Shown here in pieces: positions 19,365 through 28,229 of a stretch of 64,000 nucleotides of DNA. Positions within the stretch are counted from its first letter, which is position 1, and each line of letters opens with the position of its first letter. The notes under the pieces are model-generated. The model saw nothing but the letters and a program-made list of their open reading frames with translations. It was not told the origin of the DNA and did no database searches. Source of the stretch: Ignavibacteria bacterium (lineage in GTDB: Bacteria; Bacteroidota; Ignavibacteria; Tepidaquicellales; Tepidaquicellaceae); contig JADJTX010000031.1 in NCBI GenBank assembly GCA_016710985.1, forward strand, positions 1 to 64,000. Direction: 5' to 3'. Both the position numbers and the translations under genes were made by a program.

Positions 19365-20438
19365 TTATGAATTGAATGCCATAATGATCTTCTTCACGTC
19401 TTCAATCCTGTGCATCGGAAAGTTAGCTATCCTGATTTGAGACTCTTTCAGTTTACCGTAACCTGACCCAACAATCATACCAATCTCTGAAAATGATTTT
19501 TTTACTTCAGCCTGTTTATCTGGAGTTTCAATTACGATAACTGTATTTGATCTGTCAGCTTTCTTTTTTACAAATGGTTTAAATGATTCATGTCTGTCAA
19601 AAAAATCGTAAAGCAAATCAGCTTTAGCTTCTGTCTCTTTTCTGATCTCTTCAATTCCATGTTTATTTAAATTTTCGCTGACTTTTCCAAGCAGATAAAT
19701 AGCCAGAACATTTGGTGTCTCTGTTGTTTGATGCTTTATTGCGTTCTCATATAGTGAAATAAAATTATGATAACTTCCTATTGAAGCACCTTTGCTTTTG
19801 AGAAATCTTGCTTTATCCATGCATCTGTCATTGACCATAAGCACGCCAAGACCTGCAGGGAGTCCGAATCCCTTCTGAACAGAAAAGAATGCACAATCAA
19901 TTTTATCATAATTCAGATCTATGTATGGAGAGGATGTTACTATATCAACAGACACAAGAGCATCCGGATGTCGTTGCTTCAATTCATAGATATTATCAGG
20001 AGATATTGCAACGCCGGTACTGGTTTCGTTTTGGGTAACACAGATCAACTCCGGATTATTCTTAATATCTGCATTGTTAAAATTAAACCCTTCTCCGTAT
20101 GATGCTTCCACCTTCTCTGCATTCTTGTTTAGTTCAATTGCGGTTTTATAAAATCTGTCCGCAAATGCTCCGTTGACAAAATGAAAGCTTCTTTCCTCCA
20201 CACAGTTCTGAATTATTCTGTCCATGCACTCTGTAGCAGAGCTGAGAAAAAAAATATGATAACTCTCAGGGATGTTTAAAAGTAATCTAAGATTGTCTAC
20301 AGTCATTTTATAAAAATCCATAAACTCCTTACTACGGTGATTTATGGAACAAATATTATCAGCTAAAGCCTGCTGAATGTAATTATTTACTTCAGGATAA
20401 AGCTCAGTCGGACCCGGTGTGAAAAAAGTTTTGTTCAT
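19365..20438 (-). CDS. serC: class V aminotransferase, probable phosphoserine aminotransferase
   Basis: The 357-residue PLP enzyme has FTPGPTELYP at the N-terminus, FLSSATECMDRII, SVDIVTSSPYIDL and the PLP-lysine region FFSVQKGFGLPAGLGVLM, as in Bacteroidota class V aminotransferases of the SerC/AGAT superfamily. Its position 127 bp downstream of a SerB-SerA fusion on the same strand strongly suggests it converts 3-phosphohydroxypyruvate and glutamate to phosphoserine. By sequence alone an alanine-glyoxylate type role is possible. It is convergent with the sialidase-like gene, the stops 13 bp apart. Confidence 0.8.
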   Translation of the reverse strand: MNKTFFTPGPTELYPEVNNYIQQALADNICSINHRSKEFMDFYKMTVDNLRLLLNIPESYHIFFLSSATECMDRIIQNCVEERSFHFVNGAFADRFYKTAIELNKNAEKVEASYGEGFNFNNADIKNNPELICVTQNETSTGVAISPDNIYELKQRHPDALVSVDIVTSSPYIDLNYDKIDCAFFSVQKGFGLPAGLGVLMVNDRCMDKARFLKSKGASIGSYHNFISLYENAIKHQTTETPNVLAIYLLGKVSENLNKHGIEEIRKETEAKADLLYDFFDRHESFKPFVKKKADRSNTVIVIETPDKQAEVKKSFSEIGMIVGSGYGKLKESQIRIANFPMHRIEDVKKIIMAFNS

Positions 20439-20439
20439 T

Positions 20440-20557
20440 TAGTTCATTAAGTTTGTATAGTTCATTAAGTTTGTATAGTTTGTATAGTTTCTTGAGTTTA
20501 TAGAGCCTTAAGAATAATGTGATTCACAATTCGTAACTCGTAACTCGTAATTCGTAA
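20440..20557. repeat. two short arrays between serC and serBA
   Basis: Positions 20440-20504 hold a 9-bp array (AGTTTGTAT/AGTTCATTA) just before the serC start. Positions 20529-20557 hold a 7-bp array (CGTAACT/CGTAATT) beginning within ten bases of the serBA stop. They have opposite G/C bias on the coding strand. Confidence 0.85.
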
Positions 20558-20565
20558 TGTAATAA

Positions 20566-22461
20566 TTAATACAGTACCCTAAACTTAATCGTATGCGGAA
20601 TCTTCTTTAAGTCGTGAATTACCTGAGGGTTATATTTTTTACTGATATCAGTTATTACATATCCAACCAGCTCATTCGTTTTTAGATACTGTCCTATGAT
20701 ATTTATGTTATGACCTGCAAGTACATTGTTTATCTGAGCAAGTATTCCGGGTACATTTTCGTGAATGTGAATCAGACGATGTGCATTCTGAAACTGCGGG
20801 AGCTGTATTTCAGGAAAATTAACACTGTAAAAGGTATTGCCGCTGTTTATGAAATCTATGATCTTAGCCGGTACAAAGTTACCTATGTTTTTCTGCGCCT
20901 CCTCAGTGCTTCCGCCAATGTGCGGTGTAAGTATTACATTTGGGAGATTTTGCAAACCTGAAATAAATATGTCATCATTTCCTGAAGGCTCCTCAGGATA
21001 GACATCTACCGATGCTCCCCGAATCTTACCGCCTGATATGTTTTTTACCAGAGAAGCAATATCAACTACATGACCTCTGCTGAGATTTAGAAAGATCACT
21101 CCGCTTTTCATCAGCTTAAATTCTTTTTCTCCGATGAAATTCGTATTCCCGGGATGCCCGTCGATATGTAAAGTTATTATGTCTGATTTTTTTAAAAGTT
21201 CATTAAGCGTCGAACATCTTTTTGCATTACCTAATGCAAGTTTATCAAGGACGTCATAATAATAAACTTCCATTCCAAGATCTTCAGCCAGCACCGAAAG
21301 CTGTGAACCTATCTTTCCGTAACCGATGATACCTATTTTTTTCCCGCGGATCTCATAGCTTCCTTTAGCAGACTTATCCCAGATACCTTTATGAAGCGCG
21401 TTACTTTTATCGATAATATTTCTCATTAAAATGATTATCTCAGCTAATGCAAGTTCGACTACACTTCGTGTATTACTGAACGGCGCATTAAACACTGCAA
21501 TGCCTCTTCTGAGACATTCGTCAAGATCTATCTGGTTTGTCCCAATGCAAAACGCACCTATTGCTATTAGTCTGTTAGCGTGTTTTAACACTTCAGCGCT
21601 GACATGAGTCTTTGAACGTATTCCTAAAATTGAAACATCCCTGATCTTTTCTGAGAGAGCTTTTTCATCCGGACTTTTTGCTATCGACTCGACCTGGTAT
21701 CCTTCAGTTTTAAAAATATTGAAAGCATCACTGTGAACATTCTCGAGCAATAAAACTTTGATCCTGTTTTTCGGATATGAAATTGACATAGGTAATTTAT
21801 TTAAATATAAAAATTCATCCATGCTCGGAGTCACATGGTCAGCTTTTCTTGCGACGATTTCCCTTTCTATGTTTTCAGTGAAAGCAAAAAATTTGTGAGC
21901 GATACCCGCTTCTTTTAATTCATAGTCAGTATAACCGTCACCAATAACATACAGCTCTCCCTTAAGTCCGAGTTTTTTTAACTGTTTTATCTTTCCTTCA
22001 TCCTGACTTAATAAATTATTTTTATCGAAGCCGGTGATGTTCCCTTTTTTATCAAATGTGAGAGTATTAGCGAAAACATTTTGCTCAGGAATGTTAAATT
22101 TTTTTACAATTGGAAAGATAATTTCTTTGAACCCTCCCGACAAAATAAAAATATTATTTCCGTATTTTTTAAAAAAAGACTTATTTCTGATTACAGATTT
22201 TGAAATCTTTGTTCCGAGTTTTTTTATTAATGAATCAAGATGAGACCGATTGGCTTTGAGCATTTCAACTCTTGTACTCAGTGAGTCCGCGAAAGAAAGA
22301 TTGCCGTCCATTGTTCTCTTTGTGATTGCTTCAAATTCTTTTATCAGAACATTTCTGCCGGGATTCTTCTTTAGAGTAATTTTGCAAAGTTCATCAAGTG
22401 CCTCAAGACTAATGAACGTGCTGTCGAAGTCTATAATAAAATTTATGTTCCTGTCATTCAT
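20566..22461 (-). CDS. phosphoserine phosphatase / D-3-phosphoglycerate dehydrogenase fusion
   Basis: The 631-residue protein is bifunctional by sequence. Residues 1-~205 are a HAD phosphatase with DFDSTF (motif I), LSGGFKEII (motif II) and VIGDGYTDYELKEAG (motif IV), as in SerB. Residues ~232-565 are a SerA-type dehydrogenase with IGIIGYGKIGSQL (NAD), LIAIGAFCIGTNQIDL, NLSRGHVVD (Arg), DVYPEEP (Glu) and ILTPHIGGSTEEA (His). Residues ~570-631 are an ACT domain (ENVPGILAQINNVLAGHNIN) that usually binds serine for feedback control. It would catalyse steps one and three of serine synthesis, with the next gene supplying step two. All catalytic motifs are present and the frame is intact. Confidence 0.93.
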   Translation of the reverse strand: MNDRNINFIIDFDSTFISLEALDELCKITLKKNPGRNVLIKEFEAITKRTMDGNLSFADSLSTRVEMLKANRSHLDSLIKKLGTKISKSVIRNKSFFKKYGNNIFILSGGFKEIIFPIVKKFNIPEQNVFANTLTFDKKGNITGFDKNNLLSQDEGKIKQLKKLGLKGELYVIGDGYTDYELKEAGIAHKFFAFTENIEREIVARKADHVTPSMDEFLYLNKLPMSISYPKNRIKVLLLENVHSDAFNIFKTEGYQVESIAKSPDEKALSEKIRDVSILGIRSKTHVSAEVLKHANRLIAIGAFCIGTNQIDLDECLRRGIAVFNAPFSNTRSVVELALAEIIILMRNIIDKSNALHKGIWDKSAKGSYEIRGKKIGIIGYGKIGSQLSVLAEDLGMEVYYYDVLDKLALGNAKRCSTLNELLKKSDIITLHIDGHPGNTNFIGEKEFKLMKSGVIFLNLSRGHVVDIASLVKNISGGKIRGASVDVYPEEPSGNDDIFISGLQNLPNVILTPHIGGSTEEAQKNIGNFVPAKIIDFINSGNTFYSVNFPEIQLPQFQNAHRLIHIHENVPGILAQINNVLAGHNINIIGQYLKTNELVGYVITDISKKYNPQVIHDLKKIPHTIKFRVLY

Positions 22462-22581
22462 AAAGTGGTAATAAAAATTCTTTTTGGATTAATAAAATCG
22501 TTACTGTACAATCTGTTTCAGTAAATTCTAATAAATGGTTTAAACTATATTAAATGATATTGATAATTCTGACATTCTCAT

Positions 22582-24145
22582 TTAAGCAGGTTTCTGATTA
22601 TTAATATATCGTTGGTCAATCTCTTCTCCCAATTGTTTTAACTTATCGAAAACAATTTTTATATCTGATGGGGTAGTCCGGTGAGAACAAATCGACATCC
22701 GCAAAACAACTTTGCCATGTATCCGGGTTGTCATTATAAATGCAACTCCGCTAGCCTGGATCTCATCTGCAATATTCTGATTCAGCTGATCTAAATATTG
22801 ATCTAGGGTAACATTCGTCTCATTGAGAAATTGATTTTCTATTCTGTATTTATTTGGGAAATATCTGAATGAATAAATAAACAGAACCGGTTTATGCAAA
22901 GCTTCAAATTCAGGTGATTCACGAACGAGCTTATCCATGTATTCCGCGCAACAGATGTTCTGCCGCCATAATTTTCTGTAACCTTCAGCACCGTAATGCT
23001 TAAGTGACATCCAAACTTTGAGAGCCCTGAAGTCCCGTGACATTTGCGGACCGTATTCAAGATAATCAATACCTGTGTATTCAGTCGGGATAGTTCCCCG
23101 CAAATAAGGAGCACTTATGGAAAATGCCCTGCGAAGTTTTTCCTGATCTCTTATCAATATGCAGCCGCATTCATACGGAATGTACATCCATTTATGAGGG
23201 TCAAGTGTAACCGAGTCTGCCTTTTCAAGTCCTTTGAATAATTCTTTCTTCTCCGGTAAAGCCGCTCCAAATGCCCCGCATGCACCATCAGCATGAAACC
23301 ATAGATTTCTTTCCGAACATATCACGGCAATTTCTTCCAGAGGATCAACTGCTCCAACATTGATTGAGCCAACCTGCGCAACTACACAAAAAGGAGTGTC
23401 ACCGTTTTTAATATCTTTGTCAATCATCTTCCCAAGTTCAGCAGTATCCATTGTAAAATCAGATTTAGATTTTACACGTCTTACAGAATTACGTCCAAGG
23501 TTAAGCATATCAGCAGCTCGGACAATTGCAATGTGTCCTTCATGATCGGACATGTAGACCGTAAACCGGCCTTTCTTTGCAATGCTTTGCAAGCCATCAG
23601 CCGTTGAATCGAAGGGTGCCTTATTTCTGAAAGCAGTAAGTAATCCGGTAAAATCCGCCATTGTTCCGCCGCTTTGAAAAAGTCCTCCGCAATCCGAAGG
23701 ATAACCAATCAGTTCAGCTATCCATGATATCGTCCTGCGCTCAATTTCAGTAGCAGAAGGTGATGCTTTCAGCCGCCGGGGTTCATGTTAACCGAAGCGC
23801 CAAAGCGTCCGCAAGAGTACCGATCATTGTTCCGGAACCATTGACAAAGCCGAAATATCTTGGAGAACCGAGATGAGTTGCATTTGGAATGATCTTCTCA
23901 TTCCAGTTTTTTATGATAAGTTCGGGATCCTGACCTGAGTCGGGAAGTTCTTCGTCAAACAGCTTTGATATTTCAGCAGAGCTGTGTTTGGGGAACACAG
24001 GAAAATCATCTATGGATTCATAGTATTCAGCGATCATATCAATTACCGAGTAGCCAAGCTTCCGGAAGGATTCTTTGTCAAGGTCAGGACTTTCAAATTT
24101 TATATCAGCATCAGATGACAATTTATTATCTTTCGCGGATTTCAT
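22582..24145 (-). CDS. PLP-dependent group II decarboxylase (aromatic amino acid type; two frameshifts)
   Basis: The N-terminal part has FRKLGYSVIDMIAEYYESID and THLGSPRYFGFVNGSG. The C-terminal part has ERRTISWIAELIGYP, GGLFQSGGTMADF, NLWFHADGACGAFGAA and the PLP-lysine motif SVTLDPHKWMYIPYECG. This is the pattern of group II amino-acid decarboxylases (aromatic, tyrosine or glutamate class), which make amines. The join needs two single-base repairs within about 30 bp, near 23795-23800 (restoring LASVNMNPG) and near 23768-23772 (restoring a Trp before KASPSATEIE). The restored length of about 520 residues is slightly long but normal for the family. Substrate cannot be assigned from sequence. 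Confidence 0.85.
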
Positions 24146-24245
24146 AAATTTAAAATGGAATGAATATGTGAACCAATATTGGAGACTTCTGACTACAAAG
24201 TCTTATCTCTTAAAATAAAATATTTGTAATTTAGAAATTGAAGCG

Positions 24246-24317
24246 AGCGGGAGACGGGGTTCGAACCCGCGACGTCCACCTTGGGAAGGTGGCATTCTAC
24301 CACTGAATTACTCCCGC
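24246..24317 (-). tRNA. tRNA-Gly (anticodon CCC)
   Basis: The minus-strand cloverleaf has acceptor GCGGGAG/CTCCCGC, D-arm TTCAGTGGTAGAA, anticodon stem CCACC/GGTGG with loop TTCCCAA (anticodon CCC, decoding GGG), T-arm GCGGG-TTCGAAC-CCCGT and discriminator T. No CCA is encoded. The 24146-24474 gap contains nothing else recognisable. Confidence 0.93.
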
Positions 24318-24474
24318 GTTTCAATTATCTATTATAAATGTCAAATGAACAATAGTGATTGTGACTGTGTTCATTACCAAAAATATCTTCAAATACCTTT
24401 AAGCAATAGATTAAAAAGGATCAAAATACTTTGCTCTATTATTAATCATAGTTGATTCTAAAACACTATTAAGG

Positions 24475-25002
24475 CTACTTTAAAATCGCAATTAGTAACA
24501 CTATTACAACCAAAACAAGTATTATCGTTATTAGTGTATAATTATCAAAGAAGGCTGTATTCTCAACTTCAACTACATCATATTTTTCCTGAAAAGTTTT
24601 TTTATCAAACCCGTCTTTCACAACACCAAAAACATCAACATCTTTATCTCCGTCGCTGTCAGCAAAGAACATAGGGATCAGCATTTTTGGCAAAAAAGAA
24701 TTGACTTCATAATTGTCAAAGTTCTTATTTTCCAGAACAAAAAACGGCTGCTCAAGCGTGCCTGTGTTTCTGTAATATTCAACATTCCCTTTTGCTGTAA
24801 ACTTGAGAATGTCAAAATTCCCGTCATTATCAACATCAATAATCATTGGATTTTTTACTTTGACATTATTATTGATGTACTTTGGAGCTAAACTTTGTAT
24901 ATCTTTCTTGCTGTAGGTAGTTTTTGTTTCTGACGGGGGATTTGCTCTTAGTGCAGAGCATGACAGAAATAGAACGGCGATGATCAGGTTTAATGTTTTC
25001 AT
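24475..25002 (-). CDS. small exported protein with FG-GAP-like calcium motifs and a C-terminal membrane anchor
   Basis: The 175-residue product begins with a signal peptide (TLNLIIAVLFLSCSALRA). It carries two FG-GAP/VCBS-like Asp-rich loops (IIDVDNDGNFDILKF and FADSDGDKDVDVFGVV) and ends in one strongly hydrophobic helix (LITIILVLVVIVLLIAILK). The likely topology is periplasmic with a C-terminal membrane tether. FG-GAP motifs normally form multi-bladed propellers, so two is unusually few; this may be a truncated relative. Function unknown. It stands alone, divergent from rfbA. Confidence 0.6.
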   Translation of the reverse strand: MKTLNLIIAVLFLSCSALRANPPSETKTTYSKKDIQSLAPKYINNNVKVKNPMIIDVDNDGNFDILKFTAKGNVEYYRNTGTLEQPFFVLENKNFDNYEVNSFLPKMLIPMFFADSDGDKDVDVFGVVKDGFDKKTFQEKYDVVEVENTAFFDNYTLITIILVLVVIVLLIAILK

Positions 25003-25074
25003 TTTTTTCCGTTTTATTTAATGCAAAATAGCTTAATCTATATTTATAAAAAACAGAAATGTTATCACCGGTTT

Positions 25075-25215
25075 GGTGATTGGTTGATTGGTTAAATAGT
25101 CAATTGGTCAATTGGTTAATTGGTTAATTTGTTAATTGGTTTAATTTGTTGATGACATTTAGATGTTGAGTAACAAGTTAGCGCCAATCAACCAATCAAC
25201 CAATTCACCAATTAA
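25075..25215. repeat. opposed 8-bp arrays between divergent genes
   Basis: Positions 25075-25150 hold TTGGTTAA-type 8-mers and 25184-25215 hold the complementary AACCAATC-type 8-mers. GGTGATTGGTTGATTGG at the left pairs almost perfectly with CCAATCAACCAATTCACC at the right, so the gap could fold into a long hairpin. An ATG at 25163 reads through the right array into rfbA but is not the likely start. Confidence 0.8.
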
Positions 25216-25279
25216 CTTTAAATTTGAATTTTGCTTGAGTAAATTGTCCACTGAATTTATAAATCAAAAAAATAATAAT

Positions 25280-26146
25280 TTGAAAGGTATCATATTAGCC
25301 GGAGGAGCCGGCTCCCGGCTTTATCCAGTCTCGAAAATTTACAGTAAACAGCTTACTCTGATCTATGACAAGCCTCTGATCTATTATCCGCTTTCAATCC
25401 TTATGCTGTCTCATATAAAGGAAATTTTAATCATCTCAAATGAAGAGACCATTCCATTATATAAAAAATTATTTGATGACGGCTCGGATTACGGATTGAA
25501 GATCGAGTATGCTCTTCAGACAGCTCCGAACGGAATCGCAGAGTCCTTTATTATAGGAGAAAAATTTATTGGGGATGATGGTGTAACATTGATCTTAGGC
25601 GATAATATATTTTACGGTAATCTGGATTTCATTTATAAAGCAATTCAAAAGAATGACGGAGCAACCATATTTGGTTACAGAGTAAATGATCCGGAAAGAT
25701 ACGGCATCGTAGAATTTGATGAAAAAGGAAAAGCCATTTCAATCGAAGAAAAACCAAAAAATCCTAAATCAAATTTTGCCGTTCCCGGACTGTATGTTTT
25801 TGATAATGAAGTAGTTAACATTTCAAAAAACATAAAGCCTTCAGCAAGAGGTGAGCTTGAGATCACGGATGTCAATAATGTATATTTAAAAAAGGGAAAA
25901 CTTAATGTTGAAAAAATCGGCAGGGGAGTTGCATGGCTCGATACGGGAACACCTGAATCTCTTTTGCAGGCATCGAATTTTTTCGGAGTGATCGAGGACA
26001 GGCAGGGACTTAAAGTTGCGTGTATAGAAGAGATTGCTTACACAAAAGGGTTTATTGATAAAGCAAAATTCTCAGATATCATTTCAAAAATCCCGAAGTC
26101 ATATTATAAAGAATATCTTGAAAGAATATTAAAAGAGAATTATTAA
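25280..26146 (+). CDS. rfbA: glucose-1-phosphate thymidylyltransferase
   Basis: From TTG at 25280 the protein reads (M)KGIILAGGAGSRLYP, the exact start position of RmlA enzymes. An upstream ATG at 25163 would add 39 residues encoded by the repeat array, so it is rejected. Further motifs are IYDKPLIYYPLSILMLS, TLILGDNIFYG and EEKPKNPKSNFAVPGLYVFD. The 288-residue length is normal. It makes dTDP-glucose, the first step to dTDP-rhamnose. rfbC follows after 2 bp; rfbB and rfbD are not in the window. Confidence 0.92.
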   Translation: MKGIILAGGAGSRLYPVSKIYSKQLTLIYDKPLIYYPLSILMLSHIKEILIISNEETIPLYKKLFDDGSDYGLKIEYALQTAPNGIAESFIIGEKFIGDDGVTLILGDNIFYGNLDFIYKAIQKNDGATIFGYRVNDPERYGIVEFDEKGKAISIEEKPKNPKSNFAVPGLYVFDNEVVNISKNIKPSARGELEITDVNNVYLKKGKLNVEKIGRGVAWLDTGTPESLLQASNFFGVIEDRQGLKVACIEEIAYTKGFIDKAKFSDIISKIPKSYYKEYLERILKENY

Positions 26147-26148
26147 AA

Positions 26149-26696
26149 ATGAAAATCATAGAAACTGAACTGTCAGGAGTGTTGGTAATAGAACCGGATT
26201 TTTTCGAGGATTCAAGAGGGTTTTTCTTTGAGTCATACAATAAAAAAAATATGAAGATGCCGGGATGCACTCCGATTTTGTACAGGATAATATTTCAAAA
26301 TCTCAGAAAGGAACTATCCGAGGCTTACATTATCAGGTCGGGGAGTATGCACAGGGAAAGCTTTGCCAGGTGCTGACCGGTATGGTACTGGACGTAGCAG
26401 TTGATATTAGATTCGGATCTCCGACTTTCGGAGAACATTTTTCTGTGATTCTTTCGGGAGACAATCATAAACAGATATGGATACCTCCCGGTTTTGCACA
26501 CGGATTTTCAGTTTTAAAAGAGGAGACAATTTTTTCATATAAATGCACTGCACTTTACAGCAAAAGAGATGAGAGAGCTATTCTGTATAATGATGCAGAG
26601 TTAAAAATTGACTGGCAGACTGACAAGCCGACCATTTCCGAAAAGGATCTTAAGGCGGAGTTGTTTAAAGATATTGAGAAAGATTTTATCTATTAG
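26149..26696 (+). CDS. rfbC: dTDP-4-dehydrorhamnose 3,5-epimerase (frameshifted)
   Basis: The N-terminal part reads GVLVIEPDFFEDSRGFFFES, a standard RmlC opening. The frame breaks in the A8 run 26242-26249. One more A restores FVQDNISKSQKGTIRGLHYQ and VLDVAVDIRFGSPTFG, with IWIPPGFAHGFSVL, the His-containing cupin motif. The restored protein of about 183 residues has family length. It epimerises dTDP-4-keto-6-deoxyglucose for rhamnose synthesis and is directly coupled to rfbA. Confidence 0.9.
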
Positions 26697-26759
26697 GGAA
26701 AAATATGAAATAATGATTTCATAATAATTCATCTTTTTTCAATCCTCTTTAATTAAAAA

Positions 26760-27734
26760 CTATTTAAAATAATTTATGTAATAGTTAAACTTTACACACT
26801 CCACACACCCCACACACCCCACACACTCCACACACTCCCACTCTATACACTCTATATCCGGCTGACGCTGTTTGGGATCATCTGTCGGAAGCGGTGTATA
26901 AATAATTTTCTGACCGGTTCCCGTGAGCTTAATGATCTCTTCTGCAAATTCTTTAATGGTGATCTCGTCAGGATTCCCGATATTCACCGGAAATGAATAA
27001 TCACTCAGCAGCAGTCTGTAAATTCCCTCGACAAGATCATCTACGTAACAAAATGAGCGTGTTTGGCTACCATCTCCAAACACAGTTATGTCCTGACCTT
27101 CAATTGCCTGGCTGAAAAAAGCCGGCAATGCTCTTCCGTCATTGAGACGCATTCTCGGACCGTAAGTATTGAATATCCTTACAATACGCGTCTCGAGTCC
27201 GTGATATGTATGGTAAGCCATTGTGATCGCTTCCTGAAATCTTTTAGCTTCATCATACACACCGCGCGGACCTATCGGATTTACATTTCCCCAGTATTCT
27301 TCATTCTGAGGATGAACTGTCGGGTCACCATATATCTCTGAAGTCGAAGCTATCAGAAATCTTGCTTTCTTTTCCTTTGCAAGTCCAAGAAGATTGTGTG
27401 TTCCGAGCGAACCTACTTTCAGAGTCTGTATCGGAATTTTCAGATAGTCTATCGGACTGGCAGGAGAGGCAAAATGCAGAATGTAGTCTAGCTTTCCCGG
27501 AACATGAACAAACTTTGTAACGTCATGAAAGTAAAATTCAAAATTCTTCAGCGGAAATAAATGCTCTATGTTTTTAATTGAACCTGTGATAAGATTGTCC
27601 ATCCCTATTACATAATATCCTTCTTTAATGAATCTGTCGCAAAGATGCGAACCGAGAAATCCTGCAGCTCCGGTAATTAATATTCTTTTTTGAGTTGTAT
27701 TATTTGTATGCATTAATATATTTGATTTGCTCAA
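26760..27734 (-). CDS. UDP-glucuronate decarboxylase-like SDR with repeat-derived C-terminus
   Basis: An extended SDR with RILITGAAGFLGSHLCDRF, ASTSEIYGDPTVHPQ, PIGPRGVYDEAKRFQEA (YxxxK) and RIFNTYGPRM. This is the signature set of UXS enzymes that convert UDP-glucuronate to UDP-xylose. After DDPKQRQPDI, where the family normally continues with a ~35-residue LGWEP-containing helix pair, the protein reads ECIEWECVECVGCVGCVECV, encoded by a 9-bp tandem array, then 10 unrelated residues to a TAG. The catalytic part is complete, but the native C-terminus is missing. Activity is therefore uncertain. The gene is convergent with rfbC. Confidence 0.85.
   Translation of the reverse strand: MSKSNILMHTNNTTQKRILITGAAGFLGSHLCDRFIKEGYYVIGMDNLITGSIKNIEHLFPLKNFEFYFHDVTKFVHVPGKLDYILHFASPASPIDYLKIPIQTLKVGSLGTHNLLGLAKEKKARFLIASTSEIYGDPTVHPQNEEYWGNVNPIGPRGVYDEAKRFQEAITMAYHTYHGLETRIVRIFNTYGPRMRLNDGRALPAFFSQAIEGQDITVFGDGSQTRSFCYVDDLVEGIYRLLLSDYSFPVNIGNPDEITIKEFAEEIIKLTGTGQKIIYTPLPTDDPKQRQPDIECIEWECVECVGCVGCVECVKFNYYINYFK
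26794..26855. repeat. 9-bp array inside the UXS-like gene
   Basis: CACACTCCA/CACACCCCA units (coding-strand AGTGTGTGG and TGTATAGAG) encode the Cys-Val-Glu/Gly tripeptide repeats at the protein's end. It belongs to the same unit family as the arrays at 42376-42501 and 56629-56764. Confidence 0.9.
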
Positions 27735-27777
27735 TTTAACAAATATGAGTTAAAGTTTTCAGATATAAATTATTATA

Positions 27778-27810
27778 GTTAAAAGTTGAAAGTTAAAAGT
27801 TGAAAGTTTG
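27778..27810. repeat. 7-bp array between divergent UXS-like gene and queF
   Basis: AGTTAAA/AGTTGAA units, about five copies, lie 44 bp upstream of the minus-strand gene and 38 bp before queF. Confidence 0.75.
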
Positions 27811-27848
27811 TGAGGAGTAACATTTATAACAATAAGTCAATTAACAAC

Positions 27849-28229
27849 ATGAAAAAATTTAATCCGATAAAAACCGATCCGAAAAAAGTAAAGCTGCTCG
27901 AAGTATTTGATAATTCATTTCCGGACAGGGATTATCTGATCGTTCACACAGCAGAAGAATTCACATCTGTATGTCCAAAAACAGGTCAGCCGGATTTCGG
28001 AGTGATAACTATTTCATATATTGCTGCTAAGAAATGTGTTGAACTGAAGTCACTGAAATACTATTTACAGTCATTTCGTAATGAAGGAATATTTTATGAG
28101 AATGTGATAAACAGGATACTTGATGACCTGGTGAGCTTATTAAAGCCGCAGTGGATGGAAGTGAAAGGGGAGTTTACAACAAGAGGCGGATTGAATTCGA
28201 CTGTCACTTCTGTTTATAATCCGGATTGA
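27849..28229 (+). CDS. queF: NADPH-dependent 7-cyano-7-deazaguanine reductase (type I)
   Basis: From ATG at 27849 the 126-residue enzyme has EEFTSVCPKTGQPDFG with the catalytic Cys42 and Asp49, and ELKSLKYYLQSFRNEGIFYE, the QueF signature with the substrate-binding Glu. Length is that of the short, unimodular form. It reduces preQ0 to preQ1 in queuosine synthesis. An in-frame GTG at 27810 would add 13 residues that do not fit the family. queC lies 33 kb away in this window, so the pathway is split. Its stop abuts the convergent gene at 28230. Confidence 0.95.
   Translation: MKKFNPIKTDPKKVKLLEVFDNSFPDRDYLIVHTAEEFTSVCPKTGQPDFGVITISYIAAKKCVELKSLKYYLQSFRNEGIFYENVINRILDDLVSLLKPQWMEVKGEFTTRGGLNSTVTSVYNPD

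Noticed and set aside
25163..25279. ATG at 25163 as the rfbA start
   Set aside because: The extra 39 residues are encoded by the 8-bp array and the family begins at KGIILAGG, so TTG at 25280 is preferred.
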